Source: an uncultured Eubacteriales bacterium (GTDB taxonomy: Bacteria; Bacillota; Clostridia; Peptostreptococcales; Anaerovoracaceae). Taken from it: DNA of 7,892 nt. Below, piece by piece: positions 1 through 6,706 of the stretch. Positions within the stretch are counted from its first letter, which is position 1, and each line of letters opens with the position of its first letter. The stretch is taken from the NCBI GenBank assembly GCA_902803725.1, contig CADCRD010000161.1:1-7892 (forward strand). Direction: 5' to 3'. A program made the position numbers and the translations under genes. Below the pieces are notes generated by a model. It was not told the origin of the DNA, made no database searches, and saw nothing but the letters and a program-made list of their open reading frames with translations.

Positions 1-1
1 T

Positions 2-88
2 GAATCAGAACTTGGCAAATTCTTTGCCGCAATGATCTTGTCAGGGCTGGCAGCAGTTCTGCTGATGATGAGAAGAAGAAAAGAATAG
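2..88 (+). CDS. C-terminal fragment of a membrane/wall-anchored surface protein (partial, 5' end outside window)
   Basis: An open frame enters from the left edge and ends at TAG 86-88, giving 28 residues. They begin ESELGKF, continue as a hydrophobic run of about 17 residues (FFAAMILSGLAAVLLMM) and stop after the basic tail RRRKE. This hydrophobic-plus-Arg/Lys end is the classic C-terminus of a sortase substrate or a single-pass membrane-anchored surface protein of Gram-positive bacteria. The sorting pentapeptide, if there is one, lies before the window, so the anchoring class and the function cannot be named. A strong terminator follows 40 nt downstream, so this gene ends its own transcript. 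It is likely part of the same surface-protein locus as the cluster that follows (inference). Confidence 0.72.
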   Translation, partial: ESELGKFFAAMILSGLAAVLLMMRRRKE

Positions 89-128
89 TATCGGTTTCAC
101 ACGGTCAATACAGTGAAAAACAGGTATG

Positions 129-163
129 CCGCGCCGGACAAAAAATCCGGTGCGGTGTTTTTT
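129..163 (+). terminator. Rho-independent terminator after the upstream surface-protein gene
   Basis: The arms CCGCGCCGGA (129-138) and TCCGGTGCGG (146-155) form a 10-bp stem with a single G-T wobble around a 7-nt loop, CAAAAAA. A run of six T follows at 158-163. GC-rich stem plus T-tract is the standard intrinsic terminator layout. It separates the partial gene at the left edge from the five-gene cluster. Confidence 0.9.
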
Positions 164-229
164 GATGTAAAAATGGACCGTTTTTAGCCGAAATAAAGTC
201 ATAAATAATGAGAGTATAGCCATAAAAAA

Positions 230-257
230 TTGCGAAACAAGATATTTATTGTATAAT
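230..257 (+). promoter_or_regulatory. Probable sigma-A type promoter of the five-gene cluster
   Basis: A -35 like hexamer TTGCGA (230-235) is separated by 16 bp from a perfect -10 hexamer TATAAT (252-257), in the AT-rich gap between the terminator and the first long gene. Initiation would fall near 263-266, giving a 5' leader of about 55 nt. No other box pair as good is seen in 164-319, and no riboswitch-like or strong hairpin structure is evident in the leader. The next clear + strand stem-loop terminator comes after the fifth gene, so this promoter could drive the whole cluster. Confidence 0.65.
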
Positions 258-319
258 AAAAGATAGTTTGCCTTTATTAAACACTTGAGAAAAGACATCA
301 TGACAGAAAGGAAAAGAGA

Positions 320-3300
320 ATGAGGAAGAGTCAATACAGGAGGAGTGGATCAGAAAGATCTGAAAACAATGCGCGAGGTCGCTTCAGACAGTTTATTACT
401 GTTTTCATGGTCGTTGCACTGGTCACGGCATATGCTGTTCCCGCACGATCTTTTGCTGTGGACGATCAAAGCAAACTGCAGCAGGAAGTCACTCAGCAGG
501 ACAATGAACAAAATGATCAGGAGGCTGCTGCAGAAAAAAATGCGGCCGATAAAACAGAAGAGCCCGTAAAGGGTGATCCAAAGGAATCGGACAAGGAAGA
601 GCAAAAATCCGATTTCAAAAAGGGCGCCGCTCCGGTCAAGAGCAATGCAGCAAAGCGTACCGCAAATACCGCCGGGGATGACAGCGAGAGTGCAGAATCG
701 TATACTTTGAATCTGTATGGATTCCAATTTGGCGGACTTTACAAAAAATACAGTTCAACTTCGACTTCTGCTTCATATAAAAAATATATGATCGGATATC
801 CGGACATGCTGCCTGGTAATATCAAAAGCAAACTGACCGTTAATGGGATCAATGCTCTGAAAGACAAACCGTTCACATTTGCTGAAACAGGATTTGATCT
901 TGAAGGAGAAGGTTTTGTTAAAACTGAGAAAAACACTTACTCCAGCTATTGTTATGATGTGATAGGATTTGTGCCTGTAAAGGATACAGATATTACGGGT
1001 CTCAGTAATACCGATGCTTATAACAGCAAATATGTGTTCGATACCGAGGAGAGCGCGAAGACTTTCATCAGTGCTAATAAAGGTGTGCTGTACGGTGAAA
1101 AGCCATCTGATGATATGATCAGCGCCTTGCAGGAAAAAGGCAGCGTCGCGATGGTATGGCAAAGACACGATCCGGCTGGGATCAAGTACATTACTGCATC
1201 TGCCAATCCGAACAAAGTATCACTTGGTGATTCTAAAGAAATAGCACTAAAAACAGGATTTTCATATACTCAGGCAGGTAATTATACCGATAAGCCGGTC
1301 CGTGTCACATTGAAGCTGGACGACAATATGTCATTTACTGAGGGCTGGACCCCGTCAATTGAAAGCACTGCGGCTTTTACGGTCGATCCGGAAAGCGTCA
1401 CGGTCAGTGAAGACAGAAAGGAACTTCATTTTAACATAACTGAAATCAAGACCAGCAGTTCATCGTATACGTATCTGCCGGTAAATGTGAAGGTGGATAT
1501 TTCAGACGCAAAACAGACAAGTGACAAAATCACCATGGAGGCAGTGAATGCATGGGATGCAAAATCAAGTGCATCAACTACGATCACTATTGACAGACCA
1601 ACTGTTTCTACTACGCTTGACGACAAAACAAATAAGGTGCTCAATTTTGGCAAAAAAGATCAGGCTGTTCAATTGAAAGTCATTCATGACAATGCAAAAG
1701 CAGGTGACACAGCAACGCATGTGAAGGTGGTTTTTCCTGATCTTGTGACAATCAAGAGTTCTGCAGCAAATTCATCATGCAAAAATACGATCGAAAACAT
1801 CAATGTTAAGCAGGAAGACGGAAAATCCGTACTTGAATATGATGTTACAAAATTTTCGGTTTCTTCAAACAAAGCAAATGATCTCATCGATCTTGTTCTT
1901 GATGTGAAGGAAAAAGGAGATAAAGAACAAGAAAAGGCAGAAACGGTTTGTACAGCAACAGTCGGAGGAACTGATGCTGTAGTGACGCAGAATGCATCGA
2001 TCACAGTTTCTGAGCCGTATTTCGAAGTGATTATCTATGGACTGCAGGATGCCTGGATGGATATGTCAAGGGGCGATGGCCGCGTGAATTCCAGTGTTGC
2101 TACAGTAAGATTCTACGGCGCTGAAGATCAGACAGCTCTGATGAAGCACAAATGGACGTATGATGAAGAACCGATCAGTGGTCAGCATTATATCAACCAA
2201 GAAGGAGATACTGTGCGAGGGCCGAAAGTCAGCAATCAGTATACGAACATGCAGTGGAGACTGATTGGATTCGTGCCTATCAGCTATTGGGGCGGAGAAA
2301 TCAGATCACCATGGGAAGGTGAATCGCTCTATGGAAATTATTATCTGACTGACAAGCAGGAATGCATAAATTTAGTTGAAGAAAAAAATGGTGTGCTGTA
2401 CGGAGATACTCCTACAGAAGAACAGGCTCAGTCTCTGGCGCAGTACAAACAAAACGGCAAAGCCAAAGTGATCGCAGTTTGGTATGTTTCAGAACCGTCC
2501 AAAGAAATCTGCAAAAAATACACGTATAATGAAAAAGATGAATATGTAACCAGGATCCATCCGGCTGCATATACTGAAACCAGTTCCGGAATTAAAGTTG
2601 AAATCGATTCACCCAATGAATATGCCGGAGGTGATGATTCTGTTCATCCGTACAATGTTATTTTCACTATTCCCGAAGATTATGATGAAGATACCATTAA
2701 TCTGAATACTGAATTTAACAATGCGTACAAACCCATTGTAAAGGGTTTCCAACCTGGTGATAAACTAAAATACAACATTACTGTCATAGATAAATCAGGA
2801 AAATACGGATATCTGAAAGACAGCGGCGCTGTAGGGACCATCGATTATTATAACGGCGATAAGATGGACTATTCCGTGATAGGCACAGGCTTTGAAGGAT
2901 ACAAGATCGAAAATGCAGATGAGAAGCCGGACGGGCACAGTGCTAAGTCCCGTATCACTCGCAGAGGGGATAATAGTGCGATCCGGCATCTGGCATTGAT
3001 CAGCGAAATGGATATTGCACAGAATCCTACAGATAAAAATGTCGGAGAGGCTCTGTATGCCATAGGATATGGCGCTGTGTGGAATGAGGAAGAAGCGAAG
3101 CCGGAAGGTCCGCAGGATGCATATAAACTCAATGACAACGAGCCGGACTATGTCAAGATCACAAAAGAACTCCTTGATGATTATTATCTCGATTATCTGA
3201 ACGCTGCTTACTATGCAGATGAAGATAACAAGGATGAGGATCAGACGCAAGCCCACTTTAAAAGCTTTGAAGATCTTTCCGCCGATGAATATCGCAGTAT

Positions 3301-4576
3301 TTTCAACTCAGACAATGGTACTCAGGTAATGGAAACAAATCCGGTACTTGTCGATGCCATGTACTATGGTATGTATGAAAAATCAATTCTCATGAGCAAT
3401 AAACAAACAGGAGTTGAGAACTACAACGGTACATATTACTGGATGCATGACTGGAAAGAAAAAACAGAAGGCAATAAATTCGAAGAAGAAGTTTATAATC
3501 AGTATCACGAAAACGTCGAAATGCAGAACGGTGACGCGATTCATCATCTCAGCTGGTATCAGTGGGTAACCGGTTCCAGAAACGGCAATAGTATGCAGGA
3601 TACTTATTTTGGTGTTGCATTTCAGCTTAAACTGGTCAGGTCCGAGACTGAAATCGAACTTCCCGTTACAAAAGAACTGACCGGCCGTAAGTTCCGCAAT
3701 GGAGACAGCTGGAACTTCAAAATCGAAGCTCTGGATGGAGGCCCGCTGCCATTTAAAGAAATCGAGAAAGACGGCAAGAAGCAAGAAGTAACTGCAAACG
3801 AGGTGAAATTGACTCCCAAAGCCGGAGCCGGCAGCGCCAAACTGGATTTCGGAAAGTTCAGGTTCACGTACTCTGATGCTGCCGATGGCTCTTTAAATCA
3901 GGAGGGTGAAGGAACAGCTAAAGAAAAGACCTCGAAAATATATCACTACAAAATTACCGAGAGTGGTGATGTGACAGGTGTAAAGAATGATGAAGCCAAA
4001 GAATTCGCTGTCAAGGTTGAATGGGACAGCAAGGCCAGCAAACTTAAGGCTTATCTGCTTGATGGTTCTGAAAAGGACAATGACGGCAATATTACAGGGA
4101 AACAAATCGAGAACAATGAACTTGATGACGGAACTCTGCAGCCAAAGGAAGGAATCAAATTCACAAACAAGTATGAAGTTGTCGAACTGGAACTGAAGAA
4201 GACGATGGATTCATATGTTGACTGGGGAAAGGGAAATAATGCAACAGCTGTATTTGAGATAACCGGTATGAAAAATGGCAAACAGGCTTATCACAAGAAA
4301 GTCGGTATGACATTTGATATGGCTAGTGGCAAAGAAGGCAGCATACTTGTGAAAGATATACCTGCCGGACTGGACAGTCTTGTTGTAAAAGAAGTCTACA
4401 GTGCCAACTCCGGTACCAGCCAGGCTGAAAAGACTGCACAGGCAGGTGAAGACGGAAACTACACTGTGTCCTTCGAAAACAGTCCCAAGGACGGAACATA
4501 CGGCAGCGGCATAGTGAACAAGGGGAAACGAGTAGAAAATGAGTACAGAGCTGACGGAACCAGAAAGGCAGAATGA
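320..4576 (+). CDS. Giant secreted multidomain surface protein with Spy0128/FctA-like C-terminal pilin domains
   Basis: A 1418-residue exported protein, probably an adhesin or fibre subunit. Residues 1-46 are a signal peptide: basic N-region, hydrophobic core at about 24-41, likely cleavage after RSFA. Residues 47-125 are a charged Gln/Glu/Lys linker. Two related modules (about 128-282 and 567-723) flank a beta-rich, Ig-like region (285-565). Residues 724-1105 are Tyr/Trp-rich and unassigned. Residues 1112-1286 match the FctA/Spy0128 pattern: VTKEL with Lys1118, YKITE with Glu1214 and FTNKY with Asn1283 are candidate isopeptide residues. A second such domain (1287-1409) has Lys1293/1294, Glu1358 and Asn1407 in VENEY. 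The protein ends nine residues after that Tyr, with no sorting motif or transmembrane segment, and no hidden anchor is seen in other frames of the following gap. The start is supported by AGAAAGGA upstream and by the signal peptide right after it. Domain assignment is by motif; the adhesin role is inference. Confidence 0.85.
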   Translation: MRKSQYRRSGSERSENNARGRFRQFITVFMVVALVTAYAVPARSFAVDDQSKLQQEVTQQDNEQNDQEAAAEKNAADKTEEPVKGDPKESDKEEQKSDFKKGAAPVKSNAAKRTANTAGDDSESAESYTLNLYGFQFGGLYKKYSSTSTSASYKKYMIGYPDMLPGNIKSKLTVNGINALKDKPFTFAETGFDLEGEGFVKTEKNTYSSYCYDVIGFVPVKDTDITGLSNTDAYNSKYVFDTEESAKTFISANKGVLYGEKPSDDMISALQEKGSVAMVWQRHDPAGIKYITASANPNKVSLGDSKEIALKTGFSYTQAGNYTDKPVRVTLKLDDNMSFTEGWTPSIESTAAFTVDPESVTVSEDRKELHFNITEIKTSSSSYTYLPVNVKVDISDAKQTSDKITMEAVNAWDAKSSASTTITIDRPTVSTTLDDKTNKVLNFGKKDQAVQLKVIHDNAKAGDTATHVKVVFPDLVTIKSSAANSSCKNTIENINVKQEDGKSVLEYDVTKFSVSSNKANDLIDLVLDVKEKGDKEQEKAETVCTATVGGTDAVVTQNASITVSEPYFEVIIYGLQDAWMDMSRGDGRVNSSVATVRFYGAEDQTALMKHKWTYDEEPISGQHYINQEGDTVRGPKVSNQYTNMQWRLIGFVPISYWGGEIRSPWEGESLYGNYYLTDKQECINLVEEKNGVLYGDTPTEEQAQSLAQYKQNGKAKVIAVWYVSEPSKEICKKYTYNEKDEYVTRIHPAAYTETSSGIKVEIDSPNEYAGGDDSVHPYNVIFTIPEDYDEDTINLNTEFNNAYKPIVKGFQPGDKLKYNITVIDKSGKYGYLKDSGAVGTIDYYNGDKMDYSVIGTGFEGYKIENADEKPDGHSAKSRITRRGDNSAIRHLALISEMDIAQNPTDKNVGEALYAIGYGAVWNEEEAKPEGPQDAYKLNDNEPDYVKITKELLDDYYLDYLNAAYYADEDNKDEDQTQAHFKSFEDLSADEYRSIFNSDNGTQVMETNPVLVDAMYYGMYEKSILMSNKQTGVENYNGTYYWMHDWKEKTEGNKFEEEVYNQYHENVEMQNGDAIHHLSWYQWVTGSRNGNSMQDTYFGVAFQLKLVRSETEIELPVTKELTGRKFRNGDSWNFKIEALDGGPLPFKEIEKDGKKQEVTANEVKLTPKAGAGSAKLDFGKFRFTYSDAADGSLNQEGEGTAKEKTSKIYHYKITESGDVTGVKNDEAKEFAVKVEWDSKASKLKAYLLDGSEKDNDGNITGKQIENNELDDGTLQPKEGIKFTNKYEVVELELKKTMDSYVDWGKGNNATAVFEITGMKNGKQAYHKKVGMTFDMASGKEGSILVKDIPAGLDSLVVKEVYSANSGTSQAEKTAQAGEDGNYTVSFENSPKDGTYGSGIVNKGKRVENEYRADGTRKAE
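701..1165 (+). repeat. Internal protein module, copy A (residues 128-282 of the giant protein)
   Basis: This is the first copy of a diverged duplicated coding module. Shared landmarks with copy B, in order, are: a beta-strand start with Tyr-Gly (LYGFQ in A, IYGLQ in B); IGFVPV in A versus IGFVPI in B; a helix of about 15 residues rich in Glu/Lys; GVLYGEKPSDD in A versus GVLYGDTPTEE in B; and a closing hydrophobic strand ending in Val-Trp. At the DNA level the 14-mer GGTGTGCTGTACGG is identical in the two copies (1082-1095 and 2390-2403), but most of the module is diverged. I cannot assign a named family. The aromatic xxVW ending recalls the small beta-grasp repeats of bacterial surface proteins, which is only a guess. 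Confidence 0.7.
2018..2488 (+). repeat. Internal protein module, copy B (residues 567-723 of the giant protein)
   Basis: This is the second copy of the module, starting about 440 residues after copy A and similar in length. It keeps the IGFVP, GVLYG-(D/E)-xP and terminal VW landmarks. Its front half is more aromatic than that of copy A and contains an RGD tripeptide at residues 584-586. Each copy is followed by beta-rich sequence, so the protein may have arisen by duplication of a module-plus-spacer unit, with the second spacer since replaced or diverged (inference). Confidence 0.7.
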
Positions 4577-4633
4577 TCCGCTGAAGATACCGAAAGCTGA
4601 AAAAATACTCTGAACGAACCCCGGGAGGCAAAA

Positions 4634-5152
4634 ATGAAAAAAAGAAACAGAAAAAGGATTATATTGATAGCCGCTGTGATCACTCTGATGTACGCCATGT
4701 GTGCAACTATGGCTAATGCTTATTTCAGTGATTACGAGACAGCGATCGGCAGAGCCAGAATCGATCTTTCCGGATCCACAACGATAAATGAAGAGTGGAA
4801 GGACAAGACAAAAACGGTAACTATACAAAACACAGGTGAGACAGATGTCGTGGTACGTGTTGGGATATACGGACCTGACGGCATGGATGTCACAGGCACA
4901 GACGGCTGGACGAAGGATGGTGATTTCTGGTATTACGATCAGGTACTCCCTCCGGGCATCAGCACCAGCAATCTGACTGCTACGGTCGAGAAAGTCCCTG
5001 TCAGCGAAGATTACAATGAATTCGATATCATCGTTGTGCAGGAATGCATTCCGTATCCGGTAATAGCAGCGGAAAAAGAAGGGATTGACACAGGGATCCC
5101 CTCTGACTGGAATCTGGGACTGACACCTGCGAAGAGTGAGTCCAATCGATAA
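4634..5152 (+). CDS. Secreted TasA/camelysin (CalY)-like protein
   Basis: A 172-residue exported protein resembling the TasA/camelysin family of extracellular fibre proteins and their accessory subunits. Residues 1-29 form a basic, hydrophobic signal peptide ending MANA. It is followed at once by AYFSDYETA, the mature-start motif of this family (A-x-F-S/T-D-x-E), where SipW-type signal peptidases usually cut. Other family hallmarks are KTVTIQNTGETDVVVRVGI (60-78, the N-T-G-x-x-D-x-x-V-R-V strand pair), WYYDQVLPPGISTSNL (99-114), FDIIVVQECIPY (130-141) and a terminal DWN. There is no C-terminal anchor or transmembrane segment, so it would be secreted or polymerised. The ribosome binding site GGGAGG at 4623-4628 lies 5 nt before the ATG. 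It follows the giant-protein gene by 57 nt, which hold nothing else recognisable. Family membership is by motif; fibre formation is inference. Confidence 0.82.
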   Translation: MKKRNRKRIILIAAVITLMYAMCATMANAYFSDYETAIGRARIDLSGSTTINEEWKDKTKTVTIQNTGETDVVVRVGIYGPDGMDVTGTDGWTKDGDFWYYDQVLPPGISTSNLTATVEKVPVSEDYNEFDIIVVQECIPYPVIAAEKEGIDTGIPSDWNLGLTPAKSESNR

Positions 5153-5157
5153 GGAGG
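5151..5157 (+). promoter_or_regulatory. Shine-Dalgarno that decides the third gene's start
   Basis: AAGGAGG overlaps the preceding TAA stop (5150-5152) and sits 10 nt before the ATG at 5168. An in-frame GTG at 5159 lies only one nucleotide beyond the SD, too close to be used, so the protein should begin MKNNKTK. The overlap of stop and SD suggests translational coupling to the second gene. Confidence 0.8.
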
Positions 5158-5167
5158 AGTGCGAGGT

Positions 5168-5947
5168 ATGAAGAACAATAAAACGAAATCATCAAAGAGA
5201 ACTATCATACTGACAGCTGCCGCGGCAGCGCTCTTTCTGATCGCAGGCGTGATAGGCGCGTTGGCTGCCGGTAATGCACCTGATATCAGAAGTGATGACC
5301 TGGAAGCGGATTTTCAGCTGCAGCATCTGGGTGTGCACCTGATGGAAAACGGAAAGGCTGTAGGAAAAAGATCAGACAATGTTCAGGCCGGAAACGGTGT
5401 GCTCCTCAGTCAGCTGAAAGGCAAATTCGTGCCGGGCAGGGTATACGAAGAAAGGATCGCCGCCCAAAACAGGAGCGACACAGATCAGTATGTCAGGATC
5501 ATATTAAAGAAATACTGGCAGACTGCCGGCAGGGATGGGAAGCTCGTGAAGGATACTGAACTTGATCCTGCTCTGATACATCTGACATATGGTGAAAAAG
5601 CTGCTTATAACACTGGCGCCTGGGCCATAAATCCCAGAGAACATTCAACAGAGAGCGACACCTATTATTACAGGACTTCTTTGAAAGGGTCTGATACTGT
5701 TTCGGCGGATCTTGTGAACAGACTCAAGGTGGACGGTAAGATCGTCAAAGACATAACTGAGGAAAAGTCAGCAAACAGCGCAGGGCAGACGGTAATAAAG
5801 AAAAAATACAAATATGACGGCAAATACATATGTCTTGAAGCAGACGTGCAGTCCATACAGACTCACAATCCGAACAAGGCAATCAGAGGTGAGTGGGGTG
5901 TCACTAACGTTAGTGCTGCAGATGGATCACTCACTGTGGGTGAATAA
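5168..5947 (+). CDS. Secreted TasA-locus associated protein (second camelysin-like type)
   Basis: A 259-residue exported protein. Residues 1-33 form a signal peptide: Lys-rich start, hydrophobic 13-32, Ala-rich end. A conserved-looking core follows: FVPGRVYEERIAAQNRSDTD (87-106) running into QYVRIILKKYW. This is the pattern 'PG-x-x-Y-x-E-x-I-x-x-x-N-x-x-x-x-D-x-Y-V-R' of TasA/camelysin-like fibre-locus proteins. A middle portion holds DTYYYRTSL (164-172), corresponding to the 'YYxxPL' strand of the family. The end carries DVQSIQTHNPNKAIRGEWGV (226-245), which I recall as a conserved 'VQTHNxxxAIxxxWG' signature in this group. No anchor follows; the protein stops 14 residues later. It is translationally coupled to its neighbour. 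The family call rests on remembered motifs and the precise role (fibre subunit or assembly factor) is unknown. Confidence 0.75.
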   Translation: MKNNKTKSSKRTIILTAAAAALFLIAGVIGALAAGNAPDIRSDDLEADFQLQHLGVHLMENGKAVGKRSDNVQAGNGVLLSQLKGKFVPGRVYEERIAAQNRSDTDQYVRIILKKYWQTAGRDGKLVKDTELDPALIHLTYGEKAAYNTGAWAINPREHSTESDTYYYRTSLKGSDTVSADLVNRLKVDGKIVKDITEEKSANSAGQTVIKKKYKYDGKYICLEADVQSIQTHNPNKAIRGEWGVTNVSAADGSLTVGE

Positions 5948-5962
5948 AGGAGGAAAAGCGAC

Positions 5963-6706
5963 ATGAGAATGAGAAGATATCTGATCACACTTATTTCCGT
6001 GATCGTTGTTCTTGCCGGTGTGACGGCTGCGGTATCTGCAAAGGACGTCAGACTTCCTGACGGAACATGTGTGTTCAACGGGAAAAGCATGAAGATCAGT
6101 TTTCCTTCGGGCAAACTGCAGCAGGCTGTATCGGGACTCGAACCTGGAGATACACTGGAGTTTGAAGTCATATACAAGAACAATTCAAAAAAAACGACGG
6201 ACTGGTATATGAGAAACAGAGTTCTTGAAACTCTCGAAGATAATAAGGATGCTGCTGAGAACGGCGGCTACACATATGTGTTGAAAAACGTCGGACCGGG
6301 GAATAAGGAAACAGTACTCTTTGACAATTCACAGGTCGGGGGCGAGACGGTGGTCGCGGATCTTGAAGGATTAAAACAGGCTACAAATGCAACAACAGAA
6401 TATTTTCATATTCAGAAACTCGGAGCCGGTCAGTCAGGAAAGACAAAGCTAAGAGTAGAGCTGGACGGTGAGACAGAAGTAAATGATTACATGGATACGA
6501 AGGGTGCCCTGGATCTGGCTTATGCTGTAGAAACAACAGACAAAAAAACAACTGACGGGAAAAAGAAGACCTATGAGAGCAATGTGAAAACGGGTGATGA
6601 TACGAATCTGACGGTATTTATCGCAGCAATGGCAATTGCGTTAATAACTGGTGCTCTGGCGCTCGTCAGCAGGAAAAAGGACAGAAAGGATGGCAGAGAG
6701 GCATGA
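5963..6706 (+). CDS. Cell-surface protein with noncanonical sorting signal (NVKTG) and TasA-locus style ectodomain
   Basis: A 247-residue protein with both export and anchoring signals. Residues 1-26 are a signal peptide ending AVSA. The ectodomain has a beta-rich start with LEPGDTLEFEVIYKNNSKKTTDWYM (59-83, split here as LEPGDTLEFEV and IYKNNSKKTTDWYM), the 'PGD-x-x-x-x-x-x-x-x-N-x-S' strand pair found in TasA-type fibre loci, then GAGQSGKTKLRVEL (154-167), a 'G-x-G-x-S-G' strand likewise typical. The C-terminus is NVKTGDD (207-213), a hydrophobic span at about 217-236 and the tail RKKDRKDGREA. That is the layout of a sortase sorting signal, but the pentapeptide is NVKTG, not LPXTG. SD AAAGGAGG (5946-5953) overlaps the previous stop; a second in-frame ATG at 5969 is possible. 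It is the only product in the cluster with a sortase-like motif close to a membrane span and may anchor the non-anchored subunits (inference). Confidence 0.8.
   Translation: MRMRRYLITLISVIVVLAGVTAAVSAKDVRLPDGTCVFNGKSMKISFPSGKLQQAVSGLEPGDTLEFEVIYKNNSKKTTDWYMRNRVLETLEDNKDAAENGGYTYVLKNVGPGNKETVLFDNSQVGGETVVADLEGLKQATNATTEYFHIQKLGAGQSGKTKLRVELDGETEVNDYMDTKGALDLAYAVETTDKKTTDGKKKTYESNVKTGDDTNLTVFIAAMAIALITGALALVSRKKDRKDGREA

Noticed and set aside
2795..3256. 153-codon minus-strand ORF rich in Ile
   Set aside because: It is antisense to the continuous giant-protein frame, without RBS or recognisable motifs.
4577..4633. Possible frameshifted remnant of an LPXTG anchor after the giant protein
   Set aside because: The 57-nt gap was examined for a sorting motif or hydrophobic run; none was seen, so the missing anchor is not explained by a visible frameshift.
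4211..4828. 205-codon minus-strand ORF
   Set aside because: It lies antisense across the ends of two well-supported genes, has a Ser/Phe/Cys-rich composition typical of a shadow frame, and has no family resemblance.
5159..5167. GTG start giving three extra residues (MRG) for the third cluster gene
   Set aside because: The GTG is one nucleotide past the Shine-Dalgarno AAGGAGG, too close for initiation; ATG at 5168 has proper spacing.
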